Assembly (NCBI GenBank): GCA_937952235.1
Contig: CALFZM010000282.1
Coordinates: forward strand, 18,017 to 82,016
DNA length: 64,000 nt
DNA from: an uncultured Opitutia bacterium
GTDB lineage: Bacteria; Verrucomicrobiota; Verrucomicrobiia; Opitutales; Opitutaceae
Reading direction: 5' to 3'
The stretch's first letter is position 1, and every line of letters starts with the position of its first letter. The notes under the pieces were generated by a model. The model was not told the DNA's origin, made no database searches, and was given only the letters and a program-made list of their open reading frames with translations. Below, piece by piece: positions 1 to 8,470 of this stretch. The translations under genes and the position numbers were made by a program.

Positions 1-645
1 GAGGGGAAGCCGATCCGGGACGGTGATTTCCGGAAGGCGTTCGCGACGCCGCTGGTCGTGGAGCATGCCGGCCGGCCGCTGCTGCTGAGCGCCGCCTCGA
101 AGGCGTTGTACGCCTACGATCCGAAGGACGGCCGCGAGCTGTGGCGGGTGGAGGACCGTCGCTTCCACTCCGGCAGCGTGACGCCGGTCGTCGGCCACGG
201 GATGGTCTACACTGCGACGGGCCTCGCCCGCGGCGAGTTGTGGGCCGTGCGGCTCGGCGGCGAAGGCGTCGTCACCGACACGCACGTGGCCTGGCGGGAG
301 AAGAGCCACGTGCCCAACCGCCCCTCGCCCGTCCTGGTCGGCGACCTGATCTACATGGTGCAGCAGGATTCCGGCATGGCGACGTGCCTCGAGGCGAAGA
401 CGGGTGCGCTCGTGTGGCGGGAACGGCTGCCGGGGGTGGGCAACCACTCCGCCTCCCCCGTGCACGCGGAAGGCCGGATCTACTTCTTCAACGAGAACGG
501 CCATTGTCCGGTGATCGCCGCCGGACGGAAGTTCGAGGTGCTGGCGGAGAACAAGCTCGAGACCGGCGTCATGGCCTCGGCCGCCATCGCGGGCCGGGCG
601 CTCTTCGTGCGCACGAAGACGCACCTGTACCGCCTCGAGCGCTAG
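1..645 (+). CDS. PQQ-like beta-propeller repeat protein, C-terminal part (cut by window start)
   Basis: The reading frame is open from base 1 and ends at 645, so the gene begins outside the window; 214 residues are visible. The protein shows repeating propeller blades, with motifs such as LYAYDPKDGRELWR and CLEAKTGALVWRERL, which match the DxxTGxxxW signature of PQQ/BamB-type blades. Such proteins are usually exported. The substrate and the presence of a PQQ cofactor cannot be judged from this fragment. The gene converges on a minus-strand kinase, with a palindromic repeat in the gap. Confidence 0.85.
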   Translation, partial: EGKPIRDGDFRKAFATPLVVEHAGRPLLLSAASKALYAYDPKDGRELWRVEDRRFHSGSVTPVVGHGMVYTATGLARGELWAVRLGGEGVVTDTHVAWREKSHVPNRPSPVLVGDLIYMVQQDSGMATCLEAKTGALVWRERLPGVGNHSASPVHAEGRIYFFNENGHCPVIAAGRKFEVLAENKLETGVMASAAIAGRALFVRTKTHLYRLER

Positions 646-746
646 GGCAGACGCTCGGAGGGCGCTGCCGCGTCAGGAGCCGCGGCGGCGACGAAGCGCA
701 GGCCTCCGGGGCCTTCAAATCAGCCGTGACAACGGCCGCACTGAAG

Positions 747-822
747 GGTGGAGCGGCTTGTCCTCAAGCTGCTGCGGACCGGTCCACCGCACGTCAGCCG
801 CCCGGGGACAGGCGGCTCCACC
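747..822 (-). repeat. Dispersed double-hairpin palindromic repeat, copy 1
   Basis: This is one of six related elements of 75-76 bp. It has terminal inverted repeats GGTGGAGC and GCTCCACC, a first hairpin with AGCGGCTTG against CAAGCTGCT, and a second with AGCCGCC against GGCGGCT. Similarity to copy 6 extends outward to about 710-840. The orientation is opposite to copies 2, 4 and 5. It lies in a convergent gap of 222 bp and may act as a bidirectional terminator or be a REP/MITE-like element. Confidence 0.85.
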
Positions 823-867
823 GCCACGGCATCATTCCGGCGGAGGCTTGCTCGGGAACGCCGGGCT

Positions 868-3800
868 TCACGTATGACGGGCATCACCCGGTCCGGTGCC
901 CGCCTTCGCCTCCGGGGCAGGCGTGGTCTTGAGCCAGACCGCCACCTCGGCGATCAGCGCGGACAGTTTGTCCAGCTGGACCGGTTTGGCCATGAACTGC
1001 TGCATCCCGGCGGCGAAGCACGCGTCCTGGTCTTCCTTGAGCGCGTTGGCTGTCACCCCGCAGATGTAGGGCGGCTGCTCCGCCCCGGTTTCGGCGCGGA
1101 ACCGCCGCGTCGCCTCGAGGCCGTCCATCTCCGGCATCTGGAGGTCCATCAGCACCAGGTCGTACGCGTGGCTGCGCATGCGCTCGAGCCCGAGCCGCCC
1201 GTTCACGACGCAGTCCGCCGCGAATCCCAGCCGCTTGAGCAGCAGCAGCGCCACGCGGCTGTTCACCGGGTTGTCCTCCACGACGAGGATGCGCAGGGGT
1301 GGCACTTCGAGCGCGTCGGACGCGGCGGCCAGCCTCGTCTCGAGCATCTGGCACAGCGTGGCGTGCAGCGGCCGGGGCTTGAGCGGGCGCGGGCACGTGC
1401 GGCCGAAGGGCGGCGTCGAACGTCCGGTGTCGTCGCTGGCGGCAAGGTGCAGGAGCTGGCAACCCTGGGCGGGCGCCCGTTCCCGGAGCGCCTCGTGCAG
1501 CTGCGCGACCGTGGGTTCACCCGGGCCGGAGCAATGCAGGACCACATCGCAACGGCCGCCCTGGGCGAACCACCGGTGCACGCCGTTCACGCCGCCCGGG
1601 ACCGACTCCGCGTTCGCGCCCCAGGCCGCCAGCTGGCGGAGCAGTGCCGCCTGGCTCCGGGACTCCGCTGGCACGACCAGCACCCGGGCGCCGGCGAGCG
1701 GGCGGAACGACATGACGGGCGTGCGCGGCGCCGGCACGGGGATCGACACGGTAAAGCGGCTGCCCCGCCCGACCTCGGACGTTACCTGCAGCGAACCGCC
1801 CATCAGCGTCACCAGGTGGTGTGAGATCGCGAGGCCCAGCCCGAGGCCGCCGAAGCGGCGCGAGGCGGACGACTCCACCTGGGAGAACGACTTGAAGAGA
1901 CGCTCGCGCTGGTCCGGCGCGATGCCGATGCCGGTGTCCTCGACCGTGAACTCGAGCCGCGTCCCGCCGGCGTCCGCGTGATACGCGGCGGTCAGCGTGA
2001 TCGTGCCCTGGGGCGTGAACTTCAGCGCGTTGGCGATCAGCGCCGACAGCACCTGCCGGAGCCGGCGCTCGTCGGCCACGAGCAGGCCCGGGATGTCCGT
2101 GCCCACGAAAGCGCCGATCTCCAGGCCCTTGGCCTGGCAGCGCTGGGCGTAGGCATCGACCAGGCTCTCCAGGCAGGCCACGGCATCGAAGGGGCGCGGG
2201 GCGAGCTGGATCTGGCCCGATTCCATTTTGGAGATGTCCAGGATGTCATCGATCGTCTCGAGCAGGCTCGCGGCGCTGGACTGGATCGTCCGCACGCAAT
2301 CGCCCTCCTCCGCCTGCGCGAGCCGGTCCTGCAGGAAACACGACATGCCGATGATCGCGTTCATCGGCGTGCGGAGCTCGTGGCTCACGTTGGCGAGGAA
2401 CTCGCTCTTCGCGCGGTTGGAGGCCTCGGCCGCCTCGCGGGCCTTGTGCAGGGCGACCTCCGCTTCCTTGCGCGCGGTGATGTCGCGGGCGATTTCCACG
2501 AAGCCGCCGCGCCCGTTGCCGGCGGTGTCGGGCAGGCGCGAGACCGTGACATCCGCCCAGAACGTGGTGCCGTCGCGCCGCACCCGGAGGCCTTCGAACG
2601 CGTGGCGCCCGTCGGCGCTGGCCTTTCGCAGGATCTCCTCGGGCAGACCGGTGGCGCGGTCCGCGGGAGCGAAGAGCACGCCGTACACCATGCCCTGCGC
2701 CTCGCTGGCCGAGTAGCCGAGCAGGCGGCCTGCCGCGGGGTTCCAAGAGACGACGCGCCCGTGCGGGTCGAACGAGAGGATCATGTGATCGCGGGCGCTC
2801 TCGATCATCAGGCGGAGCTCCTCGCGGCTTTCGCGCAACTGCGCTTCGGTGGAGCGCAGCGTGCCCACGGTGCATTCGAGCTGCGTGCGCGAGGAGTCCA
2901 GGTTGCCCACCATGCGGTTGAACGCATGCGCGAGGTCGCCGCACTCGTCGGCGGAGACGTTTTGGATCCGCCGCGAGAAATCGCCGCGGCCGACCGCCTC
3001 CGCGCCGTCGCGCAGCTGGATCAGCGGCCGGGTGATTTTCCGGACCAGGAAGCTCACCAGCACGGCGGCCCCGAGGATGCCGCAGGCGCTGAGCCCGATC
3101 AGGTGGGAGCGCGTTTCCGCGAGCGCCTGGAGCCGGGATTCGTAGGAGGAAAGGAGCAGGTAACGGATGCCGGCGCCCGATCCCTCCAACCGCAGTTCGC
3201 CGCCGAGGCTGAGGAAGTGCTCGCCACCCACGACCACCGGCCGGCGGTCGCGGCGGAGCCGCGGGTTCCTCGCCTCCTCGCCCGCCTGGGCGAGGGCGCC
3301 GGCCAGATTCGCGGGCGGCAGGGTGGACGCGGTGACGCGGTCGCCGGCCAGCAGCGCGATTTCCGTGTGGGTGAGCGTCTTCAGTTCGCTCACCACCTGC
3401 TGCCCGAAGCGGACGGCGACGGTGAGCACGCCGCGCAGCACCGAGCGATCAGGGGCGACGACCGGAACGGCCACGATGTCGTAGGTGTGGCGGTTGAGCA
3501 CCACGCTGCCGACGGCGCTTTCGCCTTCGAGCGCACGCTGCGTGATCGACTGCGCGGCGCGGACGAAGGCGTCGACGGCCGCGCCCGGAGGGCGGGCGGC
3601 GCCGCCGGCGAATTCCCCCGCGGCGTCCGCATAGGCGAGAAACTCCGTCTCTTCGCCGAACTCCGCGAGGGCTTCGCCCAGGAAGGCGGACATCGTCTTC
3701 ACGTCACCGAGGCCCGCGACCGCTCGAAACCGGGGTTCGTGGACGGCGTTGCGGAAGCGCGAGACCAGGCTGCGCTGGCGGATCGCGAGCGACTGCCGGA

Positions 3801-3972
3801 AGACCGCCTCGGCGGTGCTGAGCGTGGAGCTCGCCTCCTCCTCCATCTGGTCGGAGATGTGGCGATCGACGATCCACAGCGTCAGCGCCGGCAGCAGGAC
3901 CAGCAGCGCCAGCACCGGCACCAGCACCTTCGTCTGGAAACCGAACCGCAGCCTGGGCCGGGAGTGGGGCAT
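868..3972 (-). CDS. Hybrid sensor histidine kinase (periplasmic sensor, HAMP, PAS, HisKA, HATPase, receiver)
   Basis: The protein has 1034 residues. It has a membrane segment near 16-35, an extracytoplasmic region to about 290, a second membrane segment near 291-311, HAMP to about 365 and PAS at about 385-505. The phospho-acceptor is His531 in SHELRTPMN, followed by a HATPase domain with GLGLGLA near 709-715. A terminal receiver starts near 893 with phospho-acceptor Asp943. Residues 760-880 look like a degenerate receiver that lacks the acceptor Asp. It is the third gene of an operon, 16 bp after the cupredoxin gene, so it may sense something linked to the cupredoxin and porin. The ligand is unknown. 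Confidence 0.93.
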   Translation of the reverse strand: MPHSRPRLRFGFQTKVLVPVLALLVLLPALTLWIVDRHISDQMEEEASSTLSTAEAVFRQSLAIRQRSLVSRFRNAVHEPRFRAVAGLGDVKTMSAFLGEALAEFGEETEFLAYADAAGEFAGGAARPPGAAVDAFVRAAQSITQRALEGESAVGSVVLNRHTYDIVAVPVVAPDRSVLRGVLTVAVRFGQQVVSELKTLTHTEIALLAGDRVTASTLPPANLAGALAQAGEEARNPRLRRDRRPVVVGGEHFLSLGGELRLEGSGAGIRYLLLSSYESRLQALAETRSHLIGLSACGILGAAVLVSFLVRKITRPLIQLRDGAEAVGRGDFSRRIQNVSADECGDLAHAFNRMVGNLDSSRTQLECTVGTLRSTEAQLRESREELRLMIESARDHMILSFDPHGRVVSWNPAAGRLLGYSASEAQGMVYGVLFAPADRATGLPEEILRKASADGRHAFEGLRVRRDGTTFWADVTVSRLPDTAGNGRGGFVEIARDITARKEAEVALHKAREAAEASNRAKSEFLANVSHELRTPMNAIIGMSCFLQDRLAQAEEGDCVRTIQSSAASLLETIDDILDISKMESGQIQLAPRPFDAVACLESLVDAYAQRCQAKGLEIGAFVGTDIPGLLVADERRLRQVLSALIANALKFTPQGTITLTAAYHADAGGTRLEFTVEDTGIGIAPDQRERLFKSFSQVESSASRRFGGLGLGLAISHHLVTLMGGSLQVTSEVGRGSRFTVSIPVPAPRTPVMSFRPLAGARVLVVPAESRSQAALLRQLAAWGANAESVPGGVNGVHRWFAQGGRCDVVLHCSGPGEPTVAQLHEALRERAPAQGCQLLHLAASDDTGRSTPPFGRTCPRPLKPRPLHATLCQMLETRLAAASDALEVPPLRILVVEDNPVNSRVALLLLKRLGFAADCVVNGRLGLERMRSHAYDLVLMDLQMPEMDGLEATRRFRAETGAEQPPYICGVTANALKEDQDACFAAGMQQFMAKPVQLDKLSALIAEVAVWLKTTPAPEAKAGTGPGDARHT

Positions 3973-3988
3973 GGCAGGCTTCCCCCGC

Positions 3989-4687
3989 TCAGGGCTGCTG
4001 CCCGAGCCCGAGGGTGAAATCGACCTTCACCTCGCCGGCCTCCGGCACGACCACTTCCTTCACCTGCGCCGGCAGGCGCTCGTGCCAGGCCTTGAGCCGG
4101 TACGTGCCCGGCGGCACGTCCTTGATCACGTAGCGGCCGCGCTCGTCGGCCCGGGCGAACCAGGGATTCGGCAGCACCAGCACGATGCAGGACATCTTCG
4201 TGTGGATGGAGCAGAAGACGTCGACGCGCCCGGGAAGCTCGAAGCGCACCTTCTTCGCGCCTTCGCCGCGCTTGTAGAGCCCGAGGTCGAACCCGCACGC
4301 ATCCGAGATGGAGAAGACGTTGTGGAAGATATCGTCGAGGTTCGGCCATTCGACCTCGGTGCCGACGACGACCGGCAGCACGTGCGGGCTGAACTGGCCG
4401 TCCTTCTGCGTGATCACCGCACGGGGCGCGGGGGTGGGTGCAGGATGGGACACGCGGTCGATCGAGACGACGAAGTCGCGCAACGTGTCATAGTCGATCC
4501 GCTCGAGAAACTTGTACCGGCGGTTGGCGTACGCGGCATCACCGCCCGCTGCCGCCGCCCCCTGGGAACGCTCGGGCGAGCGCGCCTCCACCTTGCCGAC
4601 GATCGTGCCCGCCATGGCATCGCCGAGCGTCGCCGCCACGAGTGCGAGCGCGACAGCCACGGCGAGACGGCGGTGACGACGACGCAT
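3989..4687 (-). CDS. Exported cupredoxin-domain protein with carboxypeptidase-regulatory-like tail
   Basis: The protein has 232 residues and an N-terminal signal peptide (basic start, Ala/Leu-rich core to about residue 26). The cupredoxin region carries a complete type-1 copper ligand set: His122 in DIFHNVF, then Cys159, His162 and Met165 in FCSIHTKM. Residues about 178-230 form a beta-domain with VPPGTYRLKAW, typical of carboxypeptidase regulatory-like folds. Similar proteins are often annotated as methylamine utilisation proteins without evidence for that role. The ATG at 4687 is chosen because it gives a clean signal peptide and lies 8 bp after the porin stop. It probably acts in the periplasm in copper binding or electron transfer. 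Confidence 0.88.
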   Translation of the reverse strand: MRRRHRRLAVAVALALVAATLGDAMAGTIVGKVEARSPERSQGAAAAGGDAAYANRRYKFLERIDYDTLRDFVVSIDRVSHPAPTPAPRAVITQKDGQFSPHVLPVVVGTEVEWPNLDDIFHNVFSISDACGFDLGLYKRGEGAKKVRFELPGRVDVFCSIHTKMSCIVLVLPNPWFARADERGRYVIKDVPPGTYRLKAWHERLPAQVKEVVVPEAGEVKVDFTLGLGQQP

Positions 4688-4695
4688 GGCGGGGG

Positions 4696-6057
4696 CTAGA
4701 ACTTGACCGCGAGTTCGGCGGCGAACTGATCCTCGTCCGGCCGCTTCGTGCCATCGACCCGGCGGGCGTCCTCGAACGTGTATTCGAACTTCAGATTCAG
4801 GTCGTTGGTGAAGCGGTAGCCGCCGCCCACCCCGAGGCGCGCGATCTTCCGGGTGAGCTCGGTCCCGAGAAAGTAGCGGTCGAACTTGCCGAGGCCGGCC
4901 AGGAAGTAGCCGCGGTCGGCGCGCAGCTCGCTGTAGCGCGCCGCGGCGTAGAGCCGGCCGATGACATCGTGCGCCGCCTCGACCTGGAAAAAGTCGAACG
5001 TGCGCCGGTGGTTCGCCGCCGTGTCGTCGTCGCGGTAGCGCCCCGTGCCCACGGCGCCCGCGACGTGACCCCCGCGGCCGCGCCAGCGGGCGTCGAATTG
5101 CGCGAGGTCGGCCTCGAACGTGCGGGTGGTGCCCGCGCCCCCCATGCTGCGGAACACATTGTTGCCGATCCACATTTCGGATCCGAATTCGTGCGCGTGG
5201 TCGAGCTTGCCGGTCTGCATGGCGCTGCCGCCGAGGTAGAGGCCGGGCAGGGGAGCCCAGCCCACGCGACCCACGAGCGCCTTGCTCTTGTGCCAGTCGC
5301 GCAGACGGCTGATGCCGCCGTTCTGCACGGCGAAGGCATAGGAGAGCTGCTCCCATTCGCCGTACACGACGACGCCCTCGTCGACGCCCCAGAAATCCGT
5401 CACGGAGTGCGTGACCAGCGGATTGTGCACGGGCGAGCGCACCTTGTACTCCTCGCCGAACGGCACCGCGACGCGACCCGCGCGCAGGTTGAGCGACCGC
5501 GGGGCGAGCAGGTCGCCGAGCAGGTTCTCTTGTTCGAGATACAGCTCGCCGAGCTGGAAGCCTTCCGTGAGGGCTTCGCGCTGCGCGAGGATCAGCTCGC
5601 CAAAGAGATAGGTGCCCGGCCGCAGCTCGGCTTCGACGAATAGCCGCGCTTCGTCGACGCGAAAGTCACGTTCCGAATACCGGTTCTGATCCTCGCCCGA
5701 GAAATAGTTGATGCTGGCAAAGCCGGAGAGCACGAGCTGGCGCCCGGCGCGCTCCGCACCGGGGCCGCGACCGCCGGAGCCGTTATCCGCCGTTCGATCC
5801 GGGACCTCGCCGGCGAGGCGCTGCACGTGCGACCGCAGTTCGTCGATCTGCTCCTGCTGGCGCTGCGCCTGGTCCCGCAGCAACCGGTTCTGCTCGATGA
5901 GTTCGCGCAGACCGGCCTCGGGCTCGGCGGCCGGCAGGACGACGGCGCCGGCCAGCAGGCAGGCGATACCGGCCAGGCCAAGCCGCCGTGCGAGCGCCGG
6001 GACGGTGGTTTTCCGGTCGGGGACCAGACGGGCGGCGAAAGGGCGGAAAAGGTGCAT
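4696..6057 (-). CDS. Outer-membrane porin with N-terminal coiled coil
   Basis: The protein has 453 residues from the ATG at 6057, which precedes a basic-hydrophobic signal region ending near LPAAEPEA. Residues about 48-82 form a Gln/Leu-rich coiled coil, as in phosphate-selective or OprO-like porins. The remainder is rich in alternating aromatic beta-strands and ends in AAELAVKF, a C-terminal Phe typical of outer-membrane barrels. It is the first gene of a three-gene operon with the cupredoxin and the sensor kinase. A further in-frame ATG upstream, at 6162, would add residues without signal-peptide character. The transported substrate is unknown. Confidence 0.85.
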   Translation of the reverse strand: MHLFRPFAARLVPDRKTTVPALARRLGLAGIACLLAGAVVLPAAEPEAGLRELIEQNRLLRDQAQRQQEQIDELRSHVQRLAGEVPDRTADNGSGGRGPGAERAGRQLVLSGFASINYFSGEDQNRYSERDFRVDEARLFVEAELRPGTYLFGELILAQREALTEGFQLGELYLEQENLLGDLLAPRSLNLRAGRVAVPFGEEYKVRSPVHNPLVTHSVTDFWGVDEGVVVYGEWEQLSYAFAVQNGGISRLRDWHKSKALVGRVGWAPLPGLYLGGSAMQTGKLDHAHEFGSEMWIGNNVFRSMGGAGTTRTFEADLAQFDARWRGRGGHVAGAVGTGRYRDDDTAANHRRTFDFFQVEAAHDVIGRLYAAARYSELRADRGYFLAGLGKFDRYFLGTELTRKIARLGVGGGYRFTNDLNLKFEYTFEDARRVDGTKRPDEDQFAAELAVKF

Positions 6058-6261
6058 GGCGAGAGACGGAGTGGAGCTCTTCTCCTCGGCACGCCCGTCG
6101 GCGGGCTTGAGGATAATCCCCGGGAGGGCTGGGGGTGCGCCGGACGGTCGGCCGCACGGCAAGCCGCTCCGCCCGGCGGAAGCGTGGGCGCCCGGCGGGG
6201 CGTCTCCATTCCGTCGGTTGACTCGTATCCATCGGCCACGCCACAGTCGCAGCCGCAGTGC

Positions 6262-6337
6262 GGGCCGATAGCTTAACGGTCAAAGCAGAGGACTCATAAT
6301 CCTTTGAGTCTGGGTTCGAATCCCAGTCGGCCCACCA
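6262..6337 (+). tRNA. tRNA with CAU anticodon, probably tRNA-Ile2 (lysidine type)
   Basis: The 76-nt gene folds into a full cloverleaf: a 7-bp acceptor GGGCCGA/TCGGCCC, a D arm GCTT/AAGC, an anticodon stem GAGGA/TCCTT with loop CTCATAA, a 5-nt variable loop, a T arm CTGGG-TTCGAAT-CCCAG and an encoded CCA. It is not an initiator, because G1 pairs with C72. C4-G69 and C5-G68 in the acceptor stem are TilS recognition features of tRNA-Ile2 in E. coli, so Ile2 is preferred over elongator Met. Confidence 0.93.
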
Positions 6338-6368
6338 GCGCGGCCCGGACGTCCCCCTTTGTTCTCAC

Positions 6369-7784
6369 ATGCCCTTCGCTCCCACCCGCCGCCGCTTCCT
6401 CCAACGCACGGGCCAGGCGGCCGCGGTGGCGGCGTGGGCGCGGATCGGCGGCGCCCCTGGCTTCGCGGCGGTCGGGGGTGCGGCGCCGGAATGGCAGGCC
6501 GGCGTCGCAAAGGCGGTCATCACCCCCGAGACCGGCGTGTGGCTGGCGGGCTACGGGTCGAAACGCGCCCCGGAGGGGAAGCTGCACGAGCTTTGGGCCA
6601 AGGCGCTGGCGCTGCAGGACGGTGCCGGCAACCGCGTCGTCCTCATCACGAGCGATTTTCAGGGCGTGCCGAAAGGCGTCAGCGACGCCGTGTTCGCCCG
6701 CCTGCGGCGACGACACGGGCTGCAGCGTGCGCAGGTCATGCTGACCTTCTCGCACAACCACTGCGGGCCGCGGCTCGGGGATGATCTGGTCGACTACTAT
6801 CCCGTCGAGGCCGCGCAGGAGCGGCTGGTGGCGGACTACACCGCGCTCATGGTGGAGCGGCTCGTGACGCTCGTCGGCGAGGCGCTCGCCGGTCTCGGCC
6901 CGGCCCGGCTCGCCCAAGGGGAGGGGCGGGCCACCTTCGCCGTGAATCGCCGCAACAACCGCGAGGCCGAAGTGCCGGCGCTGCTGGCGCGGGGCGTGCC
7001 GCTGCAGGGCCCGGTCGATCACAGCGTGCCGGTGCTGGCCGTGACGCGGCCGGACGGCACCCGGCTCGCCCTCGTGTTCGGCTACGCCTGCCATCCCACG
7101 ACGCTGAGCTTCACCCAGTGGTGCGGCGATTATCCCGGGTTCGCGCAGATCGAGCTCGAGCGGCGGCATCCGGGGGCGTTTGCGCTCTTCATGAACACCT
7201 GCGGCGCCGACCAGAATCCGCTGCCGCGCCGCAACGTCGCGCTCTGCGAGCGCTACGGCCGGCAGCTGGCGGACGGAGTGGATGAGGGTTTGCGCGGGCC
7301 GCTGCGACCGGTGACGGCGGGCGTGCGGACCGCGTTCGCTCATGTCGATCTGGCGTACCTTCATGTGCTGGGCCGGGAAGAACTGGAGGCCTACGCCGAG
7401 GACACGCGGCATGCGATCCGCGCACGCTGGGCGGCCCGGATGCTGCGGGAGCTCGACGCGGGCCGGACCTTCGCTCCGGCTTACCCGTATCCGGTCCACG
7501 CCTGGCAGCTTGGCCGCGAGCTCCTGCTGATCGGAACGGGCGGCGAGACGGTCGTGGACTATGCGCTGCGGTTCAAACGGGAGTTCGGCCCCGGCACCTG
7601 GGTGTGCGGGTACACGGACGACATGATCGCCTACATTCCTTCCCGCCGGGTGTGGGAGGAAGGTGGGTATGAAGGCGGATTCAACCTCTTCGAGTATGGC
7701 CGGCCGGCCCTGCGCTGGGCTGGCGATATCGAGGAACGCATCGCCTCGACGGTGCAGATGCTCGTGCGGCTGGTGCGCGCCTAG
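6369..7784 (+). CDS. Neutral/alkaline ceramidase-like hydrolase, Tat-exported
   Basis: The protein has 471 residues. The start RRRFLQRTG followed by a hydrophobic Ala-rich stretch is a twin-arginine signal. The mature part matches the N-terminal domain of neutral/alkaline non-lysosomal ceramidases: AVITPETGVWLAGYGS, the zinc-type motif SHNHCGPR, then YACHPTTLSF. Eukaryotic and Pseudomonas members hydrolyse the amide bond of ceramide. Many bacterial relatives with this architecture have untested substrates and could act on other amides. It starts 31 bp after the tRNA, with no obvious partner gene. Confidence 0.82.
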   Translation: MPFAPTRRRFLQRTGQAAAVAAWARIGGAPGFAAVGGAAPEWQAGVAKAVITPETGVWLAGYGSKRAPEGKLHELWAKALALQDGAGNRVVLITSDFQGVPKGVSDAVFARLRRRHGLQRAQVMLTFSHNHCGPRLGDDLVDYYPVEAAQERLVADYTALMVERLVTLVGEALAGLGPARLAQGEGRATFAVNRRNNREAEVPALLARGVPLQGPVDHSVPVLAVTRPDGTRLALVFGYACHPTTLSFTQWCGDYPGFAQIELERRHPGAFALFMNTCGADQNPLPRRNVALCERYGRQLADGVDEGLRGPLRPVTAGVRTAFAHVDLAYLHVLGREELEAYAEDTRHAIRARWAARMLRELDAGRTFAPAYPYPVHAWQLGRELLLIGTGGETVVDYALRFKREFGPGTWVCGYTDDMIAYIPSRRVWEEGGYEGGFNLFEYGRPALRWAGDIEERIASTVQMLVRLVRA

Positions 7785-7815
7785 AGCGCAGCAACCAGAG
7801 TCGTAGGCGCTTAAA

Positions 7816-7858
7816 GCGGGATCCTGAACGCAAAGACGCGAAGCAACGCAAAGACTCG
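7816..7858 (+). repeat. Second dispersed repeat (GCAAAGACGCGAAG family), copy 1
   Basis: The segment from GCGGGATCC to GCAAAGACTCG nearly matches 18185-18227, including GCAAAGACGCGAAG. It lies directly before copy 2 of the double-hairpin repeat, and the other copy likewise lies before copy 4, so the two repeat families occur together. It is non-coding. Confidence 0.7.
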
Positions 7859-7865
7859 TCCATCG

Positions 7866-7940
7866 GGTGGAGCCGCCTGTCCCCAGGCGGCTGACGTTCG
7901 GCTCCTCCTCCCGCAGCAGCTCGGGACGAGCCGCTCCGCC
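7866..7940 (+). repeat. Dispersed double-hairpin palindromic repeat, copy 2
   Basis: This copy is 75 bp long. The first hairpin is AGCCGCCTG against CAGGCGGCT. The second is AGCAGCTCG against CGAGCCGCT. Relative to other copies both sides of the second stem changed (CTTG/CAAG became CTCG/CGAG), which preserves pairing. It lies in the convergent gap between the ceramidase-like gene and the small unknown gene. Confidence 0.82.
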
Positions 7941-8003
7941 GCTCGTGCGGCTGTTTTCATCGATGTTTCGAGCGCGATGGAATGTCACCGGGCGCGGAGC
8001 TGC

Positions 8004-8333
8004 TCATTCGAACAGCCGTGCGCGCATTCGCGCCTGCTCCTCGGCTGGCAGCCGGAGGAACGCCAGGGTGTGCACGAGGGACTCGCGCACGAACATCAGG
8101 AGCTGCTCGGCATTGTTGGTGACGATCTCGAGCGGGTGACGCATCGGGTCGTACGGGCCGGGCCGCGGGGTGTTCACCGCCTGGCGGTAGGCGTGCGCTC
8201 CCACGTAGGCGGCGTCGAGGATCTGGGCTTCGGCCGGATCGGCGAGGGCGAAGTACGCCGGGAATTCCTGGCGGACCCGGCGCTGCATCTCGACGTGATA
8301 TTCGGAACTGAATCCAGGTGAGGAAGAGGACAT
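8004..8333 (-). CDS. Small protein of unknown function
   Basis: The protein has 109 residues from the ATG at 8333. The frame continues upstream to 8486, but that extension is Ser/Arg-rich and low in coding character. The sequence is soluble and helical, with stretches such as YHVEMQRRVRQEFPAYF and NNAEQLLMFVRESLVHTL, and no signal peptide or membrane segment. I do not recognise the family. It is divergent from the sulfatase gene, with 137 bp between starts. Confidence 0.6.
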   Translation of the reverse strand: MSSSSPGFSSEYHVEMQRRVRQEFPAYFALADPAEAQILDAAYVGAHAYRQAVNTPRPGPYDPMRHPLEIVTNNAEQLLMFVRESLVHTLAFLRLPAEEQARMRARLFE

Positions 8334-8470
8334 CGGGGAAGGCGAGGACACTCTGCGCCGGCGTATTCGCAAAGCAATGGGTGCGAGACCCGAATTTGGG
8401 GTAGACGCCGGCTTCTGACTCGATTCCTCGCGCTCGCGCCCCCCATGCTGCGGTCGACCCCTCCACCCGC

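Noticed and set aside
1978..4017. A 679-codon plus-strand frame opposite the copper-operon kinase
   Set aside because: It is an antisense shadow with Arg/Gly/Ala-biased composition and no motifs.
3989..4687. Methylamine dehydrogenase component
   Set aside because: Only a cupredoxin fold is present, with no methylamine dehydrogenase or maturation genes nearby.
6294..7988. A 564-codon minus-strand frame opposite the ceramidase-like gene
   Set aside because: It runs through the tRNA and the repeats and has no domain signature.
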